Assembly: GCF_018100925.1 (NCBI RefSeq)
Contig: NZ_JAGJEH010000001.1
Span: forward strand, 248,001-312,000
DNA from: Pseudoalteromonas luteoviolacea
GTDB taxonomy: Bacteria; Pseudomonadota; Gammaproteobacteria; Enterobacterales; Alteromonadaceae
Reading direction: 5' to 3'
DNA: 64,000 bases
Shown here: positions 1 to 9,369 of the stretch, piece after piece
Layout: every line of letters starts with the position of its first letter
Position numbering within the stretch: the stretch's first letter is position 1
The notes under the pieces: model-generated
Seen by the model: the letters and a program-made list of their open reading frames with translations, nothing else
Database searches by the model: none
Told to the model about the DNA's origin: nothing
Made by a program: the position numbers and the translations under genes

Positions 1-64
1 GGTGAGCCATATATTTAGCAACATGCAGCCTCTACATATTGAAAAATAGTTTCTTGCAAGTAAT

Positions 65-98
65 AACAAATAACGACGCATCTGCGTCGTTATTTGTT
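65..98. terminator. bidirectional hairpin terminator
   Basis: A perfect 16-bp stem (65-80 pairs with 83-98, core TAACGACGCA) closes on a 2-nt apex. The outer stem is AT-rich and provides a U-run in either direction. It lies just past the stop codon of the minus-strand tannase and would also stop any plus-strand transcript entering from outside the window. Confidence 0.8.
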
Positions 99-108
99 AT
101 TTAATAGA

Positions 109-1773
109 TTACTTTAAGAACCCCGGAAGGTAACTGGTCGCTTTATTTGGATCTCCCTTCCCATCATATATTGCTTGCAATGGAAAGGGATAGGCAGGCT
201 GCTCTTTGATCACGTTACCCTGTGAATCTTCTTTTTGCGTCAGCAAGCTATCTGGTACGACACCGCCAATTATCCAAGACTCTAATGCACTGATAGCATC
301 AAATGTGGCGTTACCAGGGCCATCGACACCACAGTGGAGCACGCCGGGCAATAGGAACAACCGGGCAAAATCCCGGACTTTTTGATTGTGGCTTTGCATA
401 AACTCATCAACATCTTCGTACCAATCTATCGTCGCATAGGCTGGAATAGCAGCGTCCGACCAACCGTGTATAACCAACATTTTTCCGCCACGGTCTTTGA
501 ATGCTCGTAAGTCTGGATCGTCGGCATCTATCAATTTACTGATTTGGGACAGATTCTCTTTTTCATCTTGATATGAAAAATCACGCCAGTTGTAATCGAC
601 ATCAAGCGCTGTTGGATAGGCAATATACTTTAAATATTCGGTTGCAGCATAGTAGTGAAAAGGCATCAGCTGCGATAATTGCGGGGCAACCCATCCCATC
701 CATTCAGGTTCAGAGCCGTAAGGTAATCCACCATAAATGATATCCCCCTGAGCATTTTTAGATGGTGCATACAAGGCTTTTACAGCGTCAACTTGTTGCT
801 GGGACAAACACCCACTTACTTGTCCGTGCGGGCAAGTCAGTGTTTGGGGGTCAAAATCGCATAATCTAGGGTCACTGATAATACCGTCCTCTAGCCCATC
901 TTTACCGTCACAGGCTGTCATAACTGCATTGGCTATCAAAGGAATGTCTTGGGGAGATAGAATGGGTTTATCTCTGTGGTTCAAAATAGCACGAGCATTG
1001 TCCATACAGTTAATAAGATTGACGTCGGTATAGTTTATCGTTGGGCCTCTGGCAATGACTCCGTCAAAGTCATTCGGGTAGCGTTTGGCTGCCATAACAC
1101 CTGCATGACCACCTTTTGAGCATCCGGTTATAAACGAATATTGCGGTTGCGCGTGGTAGTATTTTTCAATGATGGCCTTGGCAGCAACTGCAACAACATG
1201 ATTAGCTCGATAAGCAAAGTCAATTTTGAGCTGTTGATTATTTCTCGCCCATTTACCATCAAAGCCGTATGCAGTGTGGCCTCCGTCATGGCTCATTGTG
1301 GCGTAATGTCTAACTATGCCAGCCATGGGAGGGTAGGGGCTGACATCGCCACAAAAGCCCATACAGGCGTTAAGTAAATATTTTTGGTTCCATAATTCAC
1401 GCGCCGGTAAGCGAAGCTCAAAGCGAATAGTTGGTGTGACGTAACCGCGCACAAGGCAATGGTCTGGCAGCGTTTTATGAAGCTTAGGAATTGGTGCGCC
1501 CATAAGCCGGCTGTGCTTATATGCCCATTCGGATTCGCTCGGGCTCATTTCATACCCTTTCACAAAGCGTGACTCAATGACATTGGTTGCTGCTTCTCCG
1601 CGTTCCAATTTGGCAAAATCATCAAAGCGTAGTGACATACACGCGCGTTCTTCAGTGCTTATTTGAACATCAGTTTGAACCGCAAATACGTTAATTGAAA
1701 ACCCACTGAGGCAGGCTAACCCTAGCAAAGGCCAAGTACGACTGATTAAATTAGATATTTTCGACATTCCCAT
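109..1773 (-). CDS. secreted tannase/feruloyl esterase family protein
   Basis: Serine esterase of the tannase/feruloyl esterase family, expected to hydrolyse galloyl, feruloyl or related aromatic esters outside the cytoplasm. The 554-aa protein opens with a signal peptide (about residues 1-32, ending VFA). The family Cys-Ser nucleophile motif GCSKGG places Ser219 next to Cys218. Asp440 (HGWSDAAIP) and His480 (VLHCG) complete the triad, and Cys481 would form the family's characteristic disulfide with Cys218. The Asp-rich stretch around 289-305 between cysteines resembles the calcium site of fungal relatives. AAAGGAG precedes the first ATG; a second ATG two codons later is also possible. A near-perfect Fur-type box lies just upstream, so iron repression is likely. 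The family call is firm; the substrate is not known. Confidence 0.92.
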   Translation of the reverse strand: MGMSKISNLISRTWPLLGLACLSGFSINVFAVQTDVQISTEERACMSLRFDDFAKLERGEAATNVIESRFVKGYEMSPSESEWAYKHSRLMGAPIPKLHKTLPDHCLVRGYVTPTIRFELRLPARELWNQKYLLNACMGFCGDVSPYPPMAGIVRHYATMSHDGGHTAYGFDGKWARNNQQLKIDFAYRANHVVAVAAKAIIEKYYHAQPQYSFITGCSKGGHAGVMAAKRYPNDFDGVIARGPTINYTDVNLINCMDNARAILNHRDKPILSPQDIPLIANAVMTACDGKDGLEDGIISDPRLCDFDPQTLTCPHGQVSGCLSQQQVDAVKALYAPSKNAQGDIIYGGLPYGSEPEWMGWVAPQLSQLMPFHYYAATEYLKYIAYPTALDVDYNWRDFSYQDEKENLSQISKLIDADDPDLRAFKDRGGKMLVIHGWSDAAIPAYATIDWYEDVDEFMQSHNQKVRDFARLFLLPGVLHCGVDGPGNATFDAISALESWIIGGVVPDSLLTQKEDSQGNVIKEQPAYPFPLQAIYDGKGDPNKATSYLPGFLK

Positions 1774-1799
1774 TTATCTCCTTTTAATGGTTTTGCAAT

Positions 1800-1814
1800 T
1801 AATAATCATTATCA
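1800..1814 (-). promoter_or_regulatory. Fur-type box upstream of the tannase gene
   Basis: Read on the minus strand the site is TGATAATGATTATTA. It matches 13 of the 14 defined positions of the 7-1-7 Fur consensus TGATAATNATTATCA. It sits about 27 bp before the tannase start, where bound Fur would block transcription. No experimental data; this is a motif match plus position. Confidence 0.7.
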
Positions 1815-1979
1815 ATTGACTGTCAAATTGTCTTGTATTCACAATCGAAACTCAAGAGTGCCACGTCGTTATTCGTAAATTTATTGATTTAGGCTGTGTA
1901 GATTGTATTTAATAGTGACTTTGACAGTTGTGAGAACACACTGAAAGCTTTGCTTGCTGTCTGATAATGTAGAAAGTTT

Positions 1980-2375
1980 ATGGGTGGATCATTGATTGAT
2001 TTAATTGTGTATTGGGCTTTTATAGCTGCTGCCATCATTCTAATTACATGGCTTGTATGGATATATCGACGAGAAAAGGTGTTTTTAAAAGACGGCAGGT
2101 TTTGCAAAAAGTATCAATTTGTCGTTGAAAGTCTAGAAATATCGGAGTTAACTAAAATAAGTTATCACTATCATGCAGTTGTTGGATTTGTTGCTATTTG
2201 GGAGTTGGTGGATAGCCGAGGCAATAAGCTAGTTATTGACGGGCGTGCAAAAGGTGTATGGCAGGTCATGTCCGAGTTACAGCACTTTTTGCCTGAATTT
2301 ACTTTGAAAAATTTTGATAGCGCCTTTGCCAGTGGGGATGTGGTCGAAACAATAGAAATATGGCAACAGCAATAA
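1980..2375 (+). CDS. hypothetical single-pass membrane protein
   Basis: A 131-aa ORF whose N-terminus (about residues 5-28, rich in Ile/Ala/Leu/Trp) forms one transmembrane helix, followed by a positively charged YRREK and a roughly 100-residue soluble domain. The soluble part has regular alternating hydrophobic residues and a VDSRGNKLVIDGRAKG segment that reads like a beta hairpin. I recognise no family. The ribosome-binding site is weak (GTAGAAAGTTT before ATG). It is divergent from the tannase and stands alone. That it is a gene rests on its composition and membrane topology only. Confidence 0.55.
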   Translation: MGGSLIDLIVYWAFIAAAIILITWLVWIYRREKVFLKDGRFCKKYQFVVESLEISELTKISYHYHAVVGFVAIWELVDSRGNKLVIDGRAKGVWQVMSELQHFLPEFTLKNFDSAFASGDVVETIEIWQQQ

Positions 2376-2507
2376 CACAATTCTAAGTGTTTGAGCTGGG
2401 AACTTTGTTGCTATCTTTTGAAAAGTATTGGGAGGCACCTAATCCAAATTGAACATGCCCACGCTTTAAAGGGCTTGATAAAGTGCCTTCCTCACCGACT
2501 TCTAGTT

Positions 2508-2648
2508 TTAGCTTTCTTTTGACTCTTTTTCTTTCAGTTTTTTGTCTTGGTCAAAGTGCCACTTAACGGCAAAAAAGCCAGCTATGCCAAGTGCAATGAC
2601 TTTGACTGCCATAAAAATATAAGGGAAAGAATCTGACCAATGCTCCAT
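2508..2648 (-). CDS. small membrane protein, 46 aa
   Basis: A 46-codon ORF with a good ribosome-binding site (GGAG seven bases before ATG). It begins MEHWSDSFPY, carries one hydrophobic helix (about residues 10-29) and ends in a highly charged tail of Lys, Glu and Asp. The inside-positive tail after the helix suggests an N-out, C-in topology. Small single-helix proteins of this kind often accompany larger membrane complexes, but no partner gene is adjacent, so no function is assigned. Confidence 0.6.
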   Translation of the reverse strand: MEHWSDSFPYIFMAVKVIALGIAGFFAVKWHFDQDKKLKEKESKES

Positions 2649-3606
2649 CGCACATCTCCATGCTATTACGTATTAATTTCTACAATGAGGAGCGATGCCA
2701 CAGGGCTGCTTTTTAGTATCCAGTTATGCTTGATTATGTGGAACTCTTACGGCTCCACATCTCGAAGGATGCTAAAACTGAGAACTTTGACAATTTCATG
2801 TAGATCTTATTTTCCTTTACTTAGGATTGATACAGATCATAGAAAGTCGCTCACCGCGGTAATATATTCCATTCAGGATCTGCTTGTCAATATAATAATT
2901 AGAACATATAGAATGTTTAGTAAATATTGAAAGTTTGTGTTTGTTGCTCATTTTACACAAGTATTTTCTTATGTAATTTTAATTAAGGTGCCGTTGAACT
3001 TGGTGACACCGATACTTCAAAGGGGGCTCTGAATTGGCCGCAAGGCTGCGACGCTTAGCTTGGAAAATAGTCTACCCATTATGTGAGCTGATAACTTCAT
3101 TTTTGTATTGAAAATACACGCCTACCTTGGACTCGTGAATTCATGTGACATCATGGGTGCACTCTTCACCCGTTAAAAAACCAATAGCGCGATAGGTAAT
3201 AGTAACCATTGCTCGATTTGCTCATTTTTGATACTTGTTCAGTGCTATGGAAAGCCAATCTACAATGATGCACTGTCTTAAAACCTCTTTTGCCACGACG
3301 ACGTAAAAATAAGTTGATTAGGCCAGATATCCCACTTTCAGAGTTTAACCTTAAAGAGAAAACTTGCTTTATTGGAGACTTTTTCGATTCAGTCTAGGCT
3401 ATTCAATTGTGGCAGAGTTCATAGCCAAAACGATGTTATTCACCGTAATGGCGGGCCGTTTTACCGAGTGCTAATTTCTAAATTATGTGGAAATACATTA
3501 GTGGAGATCAAATCACACTCAACAGTGCGCTTTTGAAGGTGTATGTGGGTAGTCATTGGCTATCTGTGCTTTCTGGCGTACGTCATTGAAATATGGAGAT
3601 AGAGAT
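2649..3606. other. long stretch without a convincing gene
   Basis: About 960 bases with no ORF that combines a ribosome-binding site, sensible amino-acid use and length. A 96-codon open frame at 2640-2930 has irregular composition and no Shine-Dalgarno sequence. Short open frames in all phases are interrupted by stops, as in decayed coding DNA. The promoter and leader of the patatin-like gene must lie in the last 200 bases; I cannot point to a clear -35/-10 pair. Confidence 0.5.
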
Positions 3607-5286
3607 ATGAGAGATAAGGTATATGGTGTTTTTAATGGTGGCGGCGCAAAAGGCGCAGCCTTTTCTGGCGCAGTTCAGGCAATCGACTCTGAATATGATT
3701 GGGCTGGGGTCGCTGGCACATCGGCTGGCGCGATTACGGCTGGACTCCTTGCCGCTGGTTATAGAGGAAATGAGCTTAAAGACGTGGTTGGCAATCTGGA
3801 CATGATAAAGCTCATGGACATTGCGAAGTTAGAGGATGTTCAACAAGGGGTGACGCGTTGGATAGATTGTTTAAATGTAGATCTAGGCACTCAGCTACTA
3901 CTAAAAGTCGATCCTCTGATGCTGTGCTCTGAAGAAGAGCTTGCATTCAAGAAAAAGTACCACGCAATATTCAATGAGCTAAGCGAACACCAACAGTCAG
4001 CAATCGACCTGCCGATTGAAGTTAATATGAAAACGTATTGGTTTACCAAAATAATAGCCAATCAAATAGCCAAAACGGTTCAAAGCCAATTTGATATTGA
4101 TGAAGAAGCATTGACCGAAAATATCCATATGCTGTTGTTCTTTAAAGGAACCGGCTATTTTGATAGCCAAGGTGAGCCTGGAAAAAAGGAGGTGCGAGTT
4201 GCGCTGCGTGAGCTAATTCTGGGGTTACTAAGGAAAAAAGACCTACCTGAATTTATTCTTGAGAAGTTAGAAAATGAAGGGAACGAAGATAACTTATTGT
4301 CTTCTTTTTTAAGCCTGTATTATCACGGTGGCTTGTTTGAAGGTAAGGCATTTATTCACGAGATGGAAACACTCTTACAGAATAAGTTACGCACAGAAGA
4401 AAACAAAGACTTAAATAATCCAGTAACTTTTGGTGAGCTGCCGCTAGAGTTGCACGTGATGGCTGCGGACATCTCAGCGAATCGTCTGGTTCGTTTTCCT
4501 GAAGACTTGTTGGATTATGGCTATCAGGATAACCCAGAAAAAGAGCATTTTTACATGGACTTCTCAGTGGCTGAAGCGATAAGAGCAAGTATGAGTATTC
4601 CGCTTGTTTTTCAAACGGTTTTACTAGAAAACCCACAAACAAATGAACTACACCAGTTAGTCGATGGCGGTATGTTATCTAATTTCCCAGTTGCGTCTTT
4701 CATTGACGACGATGATGATATTCCAATTTGTGGTTTTAAGCTTGGGGAAGAGTCACATTTGGTTGCAAGAAGTCAGCGGATATTGCCTTTCATACTGGCT
4801 CATGTAAATACCTTAACCGATGCACACGATAAGTTTATGGAACACTATCTGCGTAACAAACTGGTTGTGAATGACATCAGTTTAACAATGCAGATTGATG
4901 ATCCTGAACTAGTTCAGCAAAAACGTATTAAACTTGCTGAACAAAAGGCTGAGTTGGATAAAGAGATAGCGATCCTTGATTCAGTAAAAAATCAGCTTAT
5001 CAATAAGTTTAATGCACTGCCACAAGGTGATAGTGATGCGACGCTTTTTAACCAACATATCGATGCGATAGATCAATCAATAAATGAACTGCAAAGTATG
5101 CTAGATGAATTGCTAGCAGAGCCTGTGGAAGACAAACAATGTGGCACATTAGATTTTGATTTAACTGAGGCTCAAAAAGCACGGCTGCATGAAAATGGTA
5201 AACGTGCAGGTGAGCAAGCACTGTTTAACCTAAAAGTTTTATTAGACGCTCGAAAAGCCAAAGAGCATAGGGTTAACATTGGCTAG
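3607..5286 (+). CDS. patatin-like phospholipase
   Basis: Predicted cytoplasmic acyl hydrolase of the patatin (PNPLA) family, with no signal peptide. The oxyanion-hole loop GGGAKG (residues 11-16), nucleophile elbow GTSAG with Ser39, and catalytic DGG with Asp353 are all intact, giving the Ser-Asp dyad. A long insert of about 250 residues separates the elbow from the Asp. After the catalytic domain, about residues 435-520 are rich in Lys, Glu, Gln and Leu and probably form a coiled coil. GGAG lies eight bases before the ATG at 3607; the frame stays open upstream to 3556 but those codons do not extend the fold. It is monocistronic. It could be a housekeeping lipase or an effector; nothing adjacent (no secretion or immunity gene) favours the latter. 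Confidence 0.88.
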   Translation: MRDKVYGVFNGGGAKGAAFSGAVQAIDSEYDWAGVAGTSAGAITAGLLAAGYRGNELKDVVGNLDMIKLMDIAKLEDVQQGVTRWIDCLNVDLGTQLLLKVDPLMLCSEEELAFKKKYHAIFNELSEHQQSAIDLPIEVNMKTYWFTKIIANQIAKTVQSQFDIDEEALTENIHMLLFFKGTGYFDSQGEPGKKEVRVALRELILGLLRKKDLPEFILEKLENEGNEDNLLSSFLSLYYHGGLFEGKAFIHEMETLLQNKLRTEENKDLNNPVTFGELPLELHVMAADISANRLVRFPEDLLDYGYQDNPEKEHFYMDFSVAEAIRASMSIPLVFQTVLLENPQTNELHQLVDGGMLSNFPVASFIDDDDDIPICGFKLGEESHLVARSQRILPFILAHVNTLTDAHDKFMEHYLRNKLVVNDISLTMQIDDPELVQQKRIKLAEQKAELDKEIAILDSVKNQLINKFNALPQGDSDATLFNQHIDAIDQSINELQSMLDELLAEPVEDKQCGTLDFDLTEAQKARLHENGKRAGEQALFNLKVLLDARKAKEHRVNIG

Positions 5287-5834
5287 TGGCTTCATTTGCT
5301 GGCATGGAGTCAATACAGGGGGTTGGGTTTTCGCTAGCCCCCAGCTAGTTCTATAGTACTTAAATCCGCGCTAAACGCTTGAGGCCCGGAGTTGTCTCTG
5401 GCGATATTTTGAGATTACCCCATATATTGGGTAGGCTTGTCCATAGACGACTGGAAAAGCTTGTGCGTCTTCAAGCAATAACGCAGAGCAAAGTGACAAG
5501 CTTCACAAAACATTTTGTCTAATGGAAAAAACTTCAAGATAGCTGATATACAAGTTTGGAAGGAAGGTTCATCCCTGACTTTTTTGGATAGACTCTCTAA
5601 TTATTTTCAGTTGTAACGGTTCTTGCTACATCCCCCCACCTCCAACCTGTATAAATTATGAATAATAGGTATTTAAAGCTCTTTTTTAGTAAAAGAAGTT
5701 TGTCGTCTGTAGTGTCACGTTATTGATTGTAAATAACTGTTGTCGCTTGTATCTATTCAAGTTTTTCGCTGTTAGTATGCATCCAAGTTAACACTCTACA
5801 CATAAAATAAACTTCATCGAAAAGGACAATTAGA
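5287..5834. other. intergenic stretch, no gene seen
   Basis: Roughly 550 bases between two co-oriented genes. No ORF, RNA gene or repeat can be supported. The final 150 bases become AT-rich and presumably hold the promoter of the secreted protein that follows. Confidence 0.5.
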
Positions 5835-6692
5835 ATGAAAATTAACTTAAGCCGTTTTTTAAAAGTATCAGCATGGATAATTGGCGCTAGTGCTGGATCT
5901 GCATTTGCACAGAGTGCTCCGTTATCTTGCTACTGGCAGCTTGATAATCAAAATGAATTGGGCACATGGGAAAGCCAACTTTGCAGCAATCCAGTGGATG
6001 CAAGTAAACCAGATATACTAATCGCAAATCGAGTGAATATACCCAGTCATAATCTTTGTACCATAAGTTGGTATGACGGTTATCGAACGGAATTGAAGGG
6101 AAGTATTCAGGTCTCAGGATCAAAATCAGCTTGTTATAGTTATTCAGCTACCTTTCAACCGGCACCCCAAACACAGCTTGTTGATGGCATAGAGGAAACA
6201 CTCTTAGAGTGCAAATGGGAAAAAGGGGAAAGTAACTTTCATCGTTTGTATTGCAAAGATATTAAAGGCCAATTAGTCAACCACCCGGTAGCCACGAAAA
6301 TACAAGCCAGTGGTTCCAACCAGTGTGCAATGTACTTTAATAGTAGTGCGCTAGACTTGTTTGGTGACGGGAATGCGGTGGTTGAAGCGCCGTCTTCAAC
6401 CGCGTGTGATACAGATCCTATTTATTTTAGACCTTACCCTAAAAAGCGGATTGTGGACGGGGTTGAAGAGGTGTTACTGCAGTGCGCTTGGCAGGGGGAA
6501 GATGAGAGACTGCAAGTTAAATTATGTACTGATGTTGGCGCTTTAGGCAATGACGTTGCGGTCGCTGTAAAAATAAATGGTGTCGTACAGTCGTGGCTAT
6601 CGACAGCAAATAGAAACCTTAAGAGTGGGCAAATTATTGAGGACCGCGCACTTAATTCATTTAATCCTCCACTATATTTCCAGGTAAATTAA
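5835..6692 (+). CDS. secreted Cys-rich repeat protein, unknown function
   Basis: A 285-aa exported protein with a signal peptide ending near residue 25 (SAFA). The mature part consists of tandem repeats of about 92-94 residues. Repeat 1 has cysteines 32, 50, 75 and 100; repeat 2 has 126, 140, 164 and 191; repeat 3 is truncated, with Cys217 and Cys231 only. Each repeat begins with a C-x-W motif, and repeats 2 and 3 are introduced by nearly the same segment (LVDGIEETLLEC and IVDGVEEVLLQC). Regular pairing suggests two disulfides per repeat. AGGAC precedes the ATG. I do not recognise the family. It resembles short extracellular beta-domain repeats; a binding role is only a guess. Confidence 0.82.
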   Translation: MKINLSRFLKVSAWIIGASAGSAFAQSAPLSCYWQLDNQNELGTWESQLCSNPVDASKPDILIANRVNIPSHNLCTISWYDGYRTELKGSIQVSGSKSACYSYSATFQPAPQTQLVDGIEETLLECKWEKGESNFHRLYCKDIKGQLVNHPVATKIQASGSNQCAMYFNSSALDLFGDGNAVVEAPSSTACDTDPIYFRPYPKKRIVDGVEEVLLQCAWQGEDERLQVKLCTDVGALGNDVAVAVKINGVVQSWLSTANRNLKSGQIIEDRALNSFNPPLYFQVN

Positions 6693-7049
6693 AGGCTCAT
6701 TTCTATAATGCGGTTTGTGTATGCATTCCGCATTGTGATTGGCGTGTTTTGTATTTAATAACGCTTTAACTCTACTATTTGATTAAATTTAGCCTTTTGT
6801 TTTTTTAGCAGTGACAATTAGGGTCTTAAGGGCGAATTAAACTAATTTTTACGTTTTTGTGGTTTTAAAGTTTCTATCATTTTTTGAAAAGTGCGTGATT
6901 GAAACAATATCAAATTGGTTGATTAGAACACGATATATATCATTCTGGATTGGTAAGGTTATCAGAATATAGTTCAAAAACCCTATATAATGCTTCCTAG
7001 AGCCATTTAATCGAAGCGAGGGTAAACATAAATTATTGGTGAGCTCAGC
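6693..7049. other. intergenic stretch with a weak hairpin
   Basis: An AT-rich spacer between convergent genes. A 7-bp stem (AATGCGG at 6707-6713, CCGCATT at 6728-6734) shortly after the upstream stop may act as a weak terminator but lacks a U-run. Nothing else is recognisable. Confidence 0.4.
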
Positions 7050-8369
7050 TTATTTATAGGTTTGAGCTTGTGTAATTTGCACACTGTGTTTAAGGGCTTT
7101 TTCTTTGTAAGTAAAGTAACCTAGTGAAATAAGTGTCAATAGCGAGCCTATTGCTCCGGTTAAAACTCCCAGTTCACGCAAAATAGTATTCCAGTCTGAA
7201 GCGTTGCTGTTTAAACCGTGATAAACCATCACTGCAACGGTACCTAAATAACCAAATGAATCAGCTAAGTAGGTCAGAAAACCGACATTAGCAGGGCGAT
7301 TAAACGTTGCGATAAGTCTCTCAAACAAGGTGGTTGTGAATGGTACATACGCTAAGTACAAACCAATGCCATTTAAAATCATCCAGCTGACAGTGCTCAA
7401 ATTGCTAGCTTGGTATGCAACTGAGCTTAGTAACGTAATTATAAAGCCAATAAAGATCAGTAAGTGGTTGATGATCATAGCAGTGTGGTTACATCTAACG
7501 AGCTTTGATAGCGCTATAATCACCAGAACAACTAACGCAATTGGGAGCTCAGTCATAGTAAATAGCGCTGGCGAACCTTCGTGACCGGTTGCTTTGAACA
7601 CGTCGGCGGCAAAACTATCTCGTAGATCTCGTAAAATAGTTAATAGAATATAGCCGATAATCAACATCGTAAGACCAAAACCCAGCAGTTTTAGCAGTGC
7701 TATACGATCGGCTTTAGTCATTGGCACACGGGCGCATCGCGCGGCAATATCATCTTGATTGGGAGGCGGGATTTGGTCGAGCATCCATACTGTGAAGCAT
7801 AGCAGTGGTAAAAAGAGGGTTGCAGTAACAAATGGCATCCAAAACTCGGTAATACCGAAGTCTAAAATAAGAATACTGGCGAGGCTTTTTACTAAACCGG
7901 ACGCAATAATTAAACTAGCGCACAGCCCCGCAGCCAATATTTCTGTTACTCTTCGACCTTCCAAATAGCTAAAAATTACCCCCCAAACCATGCCCAAAGG
8001 TAGGCCATTCAGCACCATAAACAATGCATTCCATGGCGCAGGTGCAATAGCAAACCCCAGCAGTGCAAGCCAAGCGACTAAAACTAGGAAAATGATGGTT
8101 TTGGCACGGCCTTGATTTCGTAGCTCAGAAATCACTTTTATTCCAATGAACTTGGACAGTGCATAGCCCAAGATTTGAGCTGTCAGATATAAGGATTTTA
8201 GTGATAAGCCTAGCCAGGTTGCGCTTTGAAATAAGCCCACAGCAACGGGTTTTCTGAACCCATACATAAAGGCATAAGTACTGCACGCAGCAATGATTGT
8301 ATAGATACAAAATAGTACTGTACTAGAATCAATATGGGTACGAATTTGCTTGCCCAAGTGACTGAACAT
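7050..8369 (-). CDS. MFS-type transporter, DUF5690-like
   Basis: A 439-aa polytopic inner-membrane protein with about 11-12 hydrophobic segments. It carries the pattern I associate with the DUF5690 branch of the major facilitator superfamily: YAFMYGFRKP at the first helix, LGYALSKFIGIKVISEL in helix 2, and VWGVIFSYLEGRR after helix 4. The ATG at 8369 is chosen because the regulator's operator at 8397-8410 would otherwise fall inside the coding frame. The gene lies downstream of the GntR regulator and has its own operator. It probably moves the small organic nutrient taken up by the neighbouring TonB receptor across the inner membrane. The substrate is unknown. Confidence 0.82.
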   Translation of the reverse strand: MFSHLGKQIRTHIDSSTVLFCIYTIIAACSTYAFMYGFRKPVAVGLFQSATWLGLSLKSLYLTAQILGYALSKFIGIKVISELRNQGRAKTIIFLVLVAWLALLGFAIAPAPWNALFMVLNGLPLGMVWGVIFSYLEGRRVTEILAAGLCASLIIASGLVKSLASILILDFGITEFWMPFVTATLFLPLLCFTVWMLDQIPPPNQDDIAARCARVPMTKADRIALLKLLGFGLTMLIIGYILLTILRDLRDSFAADVFKATGHEGSPALFTMTELPIALVVLVIIALSKLVRCNHTAMIINHLLIFIGFIITLLSSVAYQASNLSTVSWMILNGIGLYLAYVPFTTTLFERLIATFNRPANVGFLTYLADSFGYLGTVAVMVYHGLNSNASDWNTILRELGVLTGAIGSLLTLISLGYFTYKEKALKHSVQITQAQTYK

Positions 8370-8396
8370 TAGACACTCTAATTGGTACGCCCCTTT

Positions 8397-8410
8397 TTGG
8401 TATGTACCAA
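8397..8410. promoter_or_regulatory. GntR/HutC operator upstream of the transporter
   Basis: Perfect palindrome TTGGTATGTACCAA, 27 bp before the transporter start. A further half-site TTGGT overlaps its right edge and another (ATTGGTAC) lies at 8381. Identical in core to the two sites in the regulator-receptor divergent promoter. TGGT-N4-ACCA is the core bound by HutC-type GntR regulators such as NagR/YvoA. Confidence 0.85.
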
Positions 8411-8480
8411 TTGGTGGGCTGTTTCGAATTTGGAAAGTGTAAATTGACTTTATGTCAGTTGTTTTACAAAACTCCAAATT

Positions 8481-9194
8481 CTAAAAATGTAGCTTGGCCT
8501 TGTTTTCTATCATTAGTGCATCGTGACGCCAAAATTCACGATCAAACTCAAAAGCTATGCCATCTTTGTCTCTGACGATCCGGGTGACTTTGAGTCCAAG
8601 CGCTCCGTCATAGGTATCTAATAATTGTGCGATCGGGTTAAATAAACAGCATGACTCGACTGTCACATCATATAAAACATCGTGTTGATGATAGGTATTC
8701 TTGAGTAAAATGCTGATGGACAATGACAAGTCGTGCTTGTCAATATCAGGTAGGTGTTTGTTGCTAAAATTGAGGTTTTCAACGACTACGGCCCTCCCGT
8801 CGACTGAGCGTACGCGCAGAATACTTGTCAAACTCGTGCGGGCATCTAACTCAAGTGCTGCGGCTATTTCTTTACAGGGCTTTTGCTTTTTTTGTTCAAC
8901 TAATTTAGTACTGGGTTGGAACCCTTGAGCAGTAGTGTATTGCAAAAATGAAGTATGTTGCATTGGGTCATATTTCAGTTTGCGTGGACACACAAACCAA
9001 CCACTGCGGTTTTTTCTATATATTAACCCCATATGTTCAAGTTGCCCAAGGGCTTGGCGCAGTGTAGAACGAGCAACGTCATAGGTCGCACAGAGCTCTC
9101 GCTCCGAAGGTAAGCTACCTGTGAGGTGTTGTTCAATGATCTGTTGGCTAATGGCTTCACGCACATGTACATAGGCGAAACAAACGTTGCTCAT
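8481..9194 (-). CDS. GntR-family regulator, HutC subfamily with UTRA domain
   Basis: A 237-aa transcriptional regulator. Residues about 5-72 form the GntR winged helix-turn-helix (SLPSERELCATYDVARSTLRQAL). Residues about 90-230 form a UTRA ligand-binding domain, with typical FxREFWRHD near the C-terminus. It is divergent from the TonB receptor across a 207-bp region with two operator palindromes, and a third palindrome precedes the transporter. The simplest model is a local repressor released by a metabolite of the imported nutrient. PhnF/PhnR-like and NagR-like proteins share this architecture, so the ligand cannot be named. Confidence 0.92.
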   Translation of the reverse strand: MSNVCFAYVHVREAISQQIIEQHLTGSLPSERELCATYDVARSTLRQALGQLEHMGLIYRKNRSGWFVCPRKLKYDPMQHTSFLQYTTAQGFQPSTKLVEQKKQKPCKEIAAALELDARTSLTSILRVRSVDGRAVVVENLNFSNKHLPDIDKHDLSLSISILLKNTYHQHDVLYDVTVESCCLFNPIAQLLDTYDGALGLKVTRIVRDKDGIAFEFDREFWRHDALMIENKAKLHF

Positions 9195-9283
9195 AAGTTA
9201 TCAGTTTTTTATCTGTATTTTATTAATTTATTGTTATCACATTACAAAGCACTCAACAAGCCATGTTTATAGATTTAGATATT

Positions 9284-9297
9284 TTGGTACATACCAA
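9284..9297. promoter_or_regulatory. GntR/HutC operator, regulator-proximal
   Basis: Perfect palindrome TTGGTACATACCAA, 90 bp upstream of the GntR start and 105 bp upstream of the TonB receptor start. Its place in the divergent promoter suggests autoregulation. Confidence 0.82.
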
Positions 9298-9369
9298 TTA
9301 TTTAAATATTACATAAATCTGTAAAACCATTGTAATGCACTCGCACTAAGATTTCGCCCGTTCGTATTT

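Noticed and set aside
2640..2930. 96-codon plus-strand ORF
   Set aside because: No ribosome-binding site, irregular composition rich in Ser/Arg/Tyr, and it overlaps the better-supported minus-strand small protein.
3607..5286. Patatin-like protein as part of a CBASS-type defence system
   Set aside because: No cyclic-nucleotide synthase (CD-NTase) or ancillary gene is adjacent on either side.
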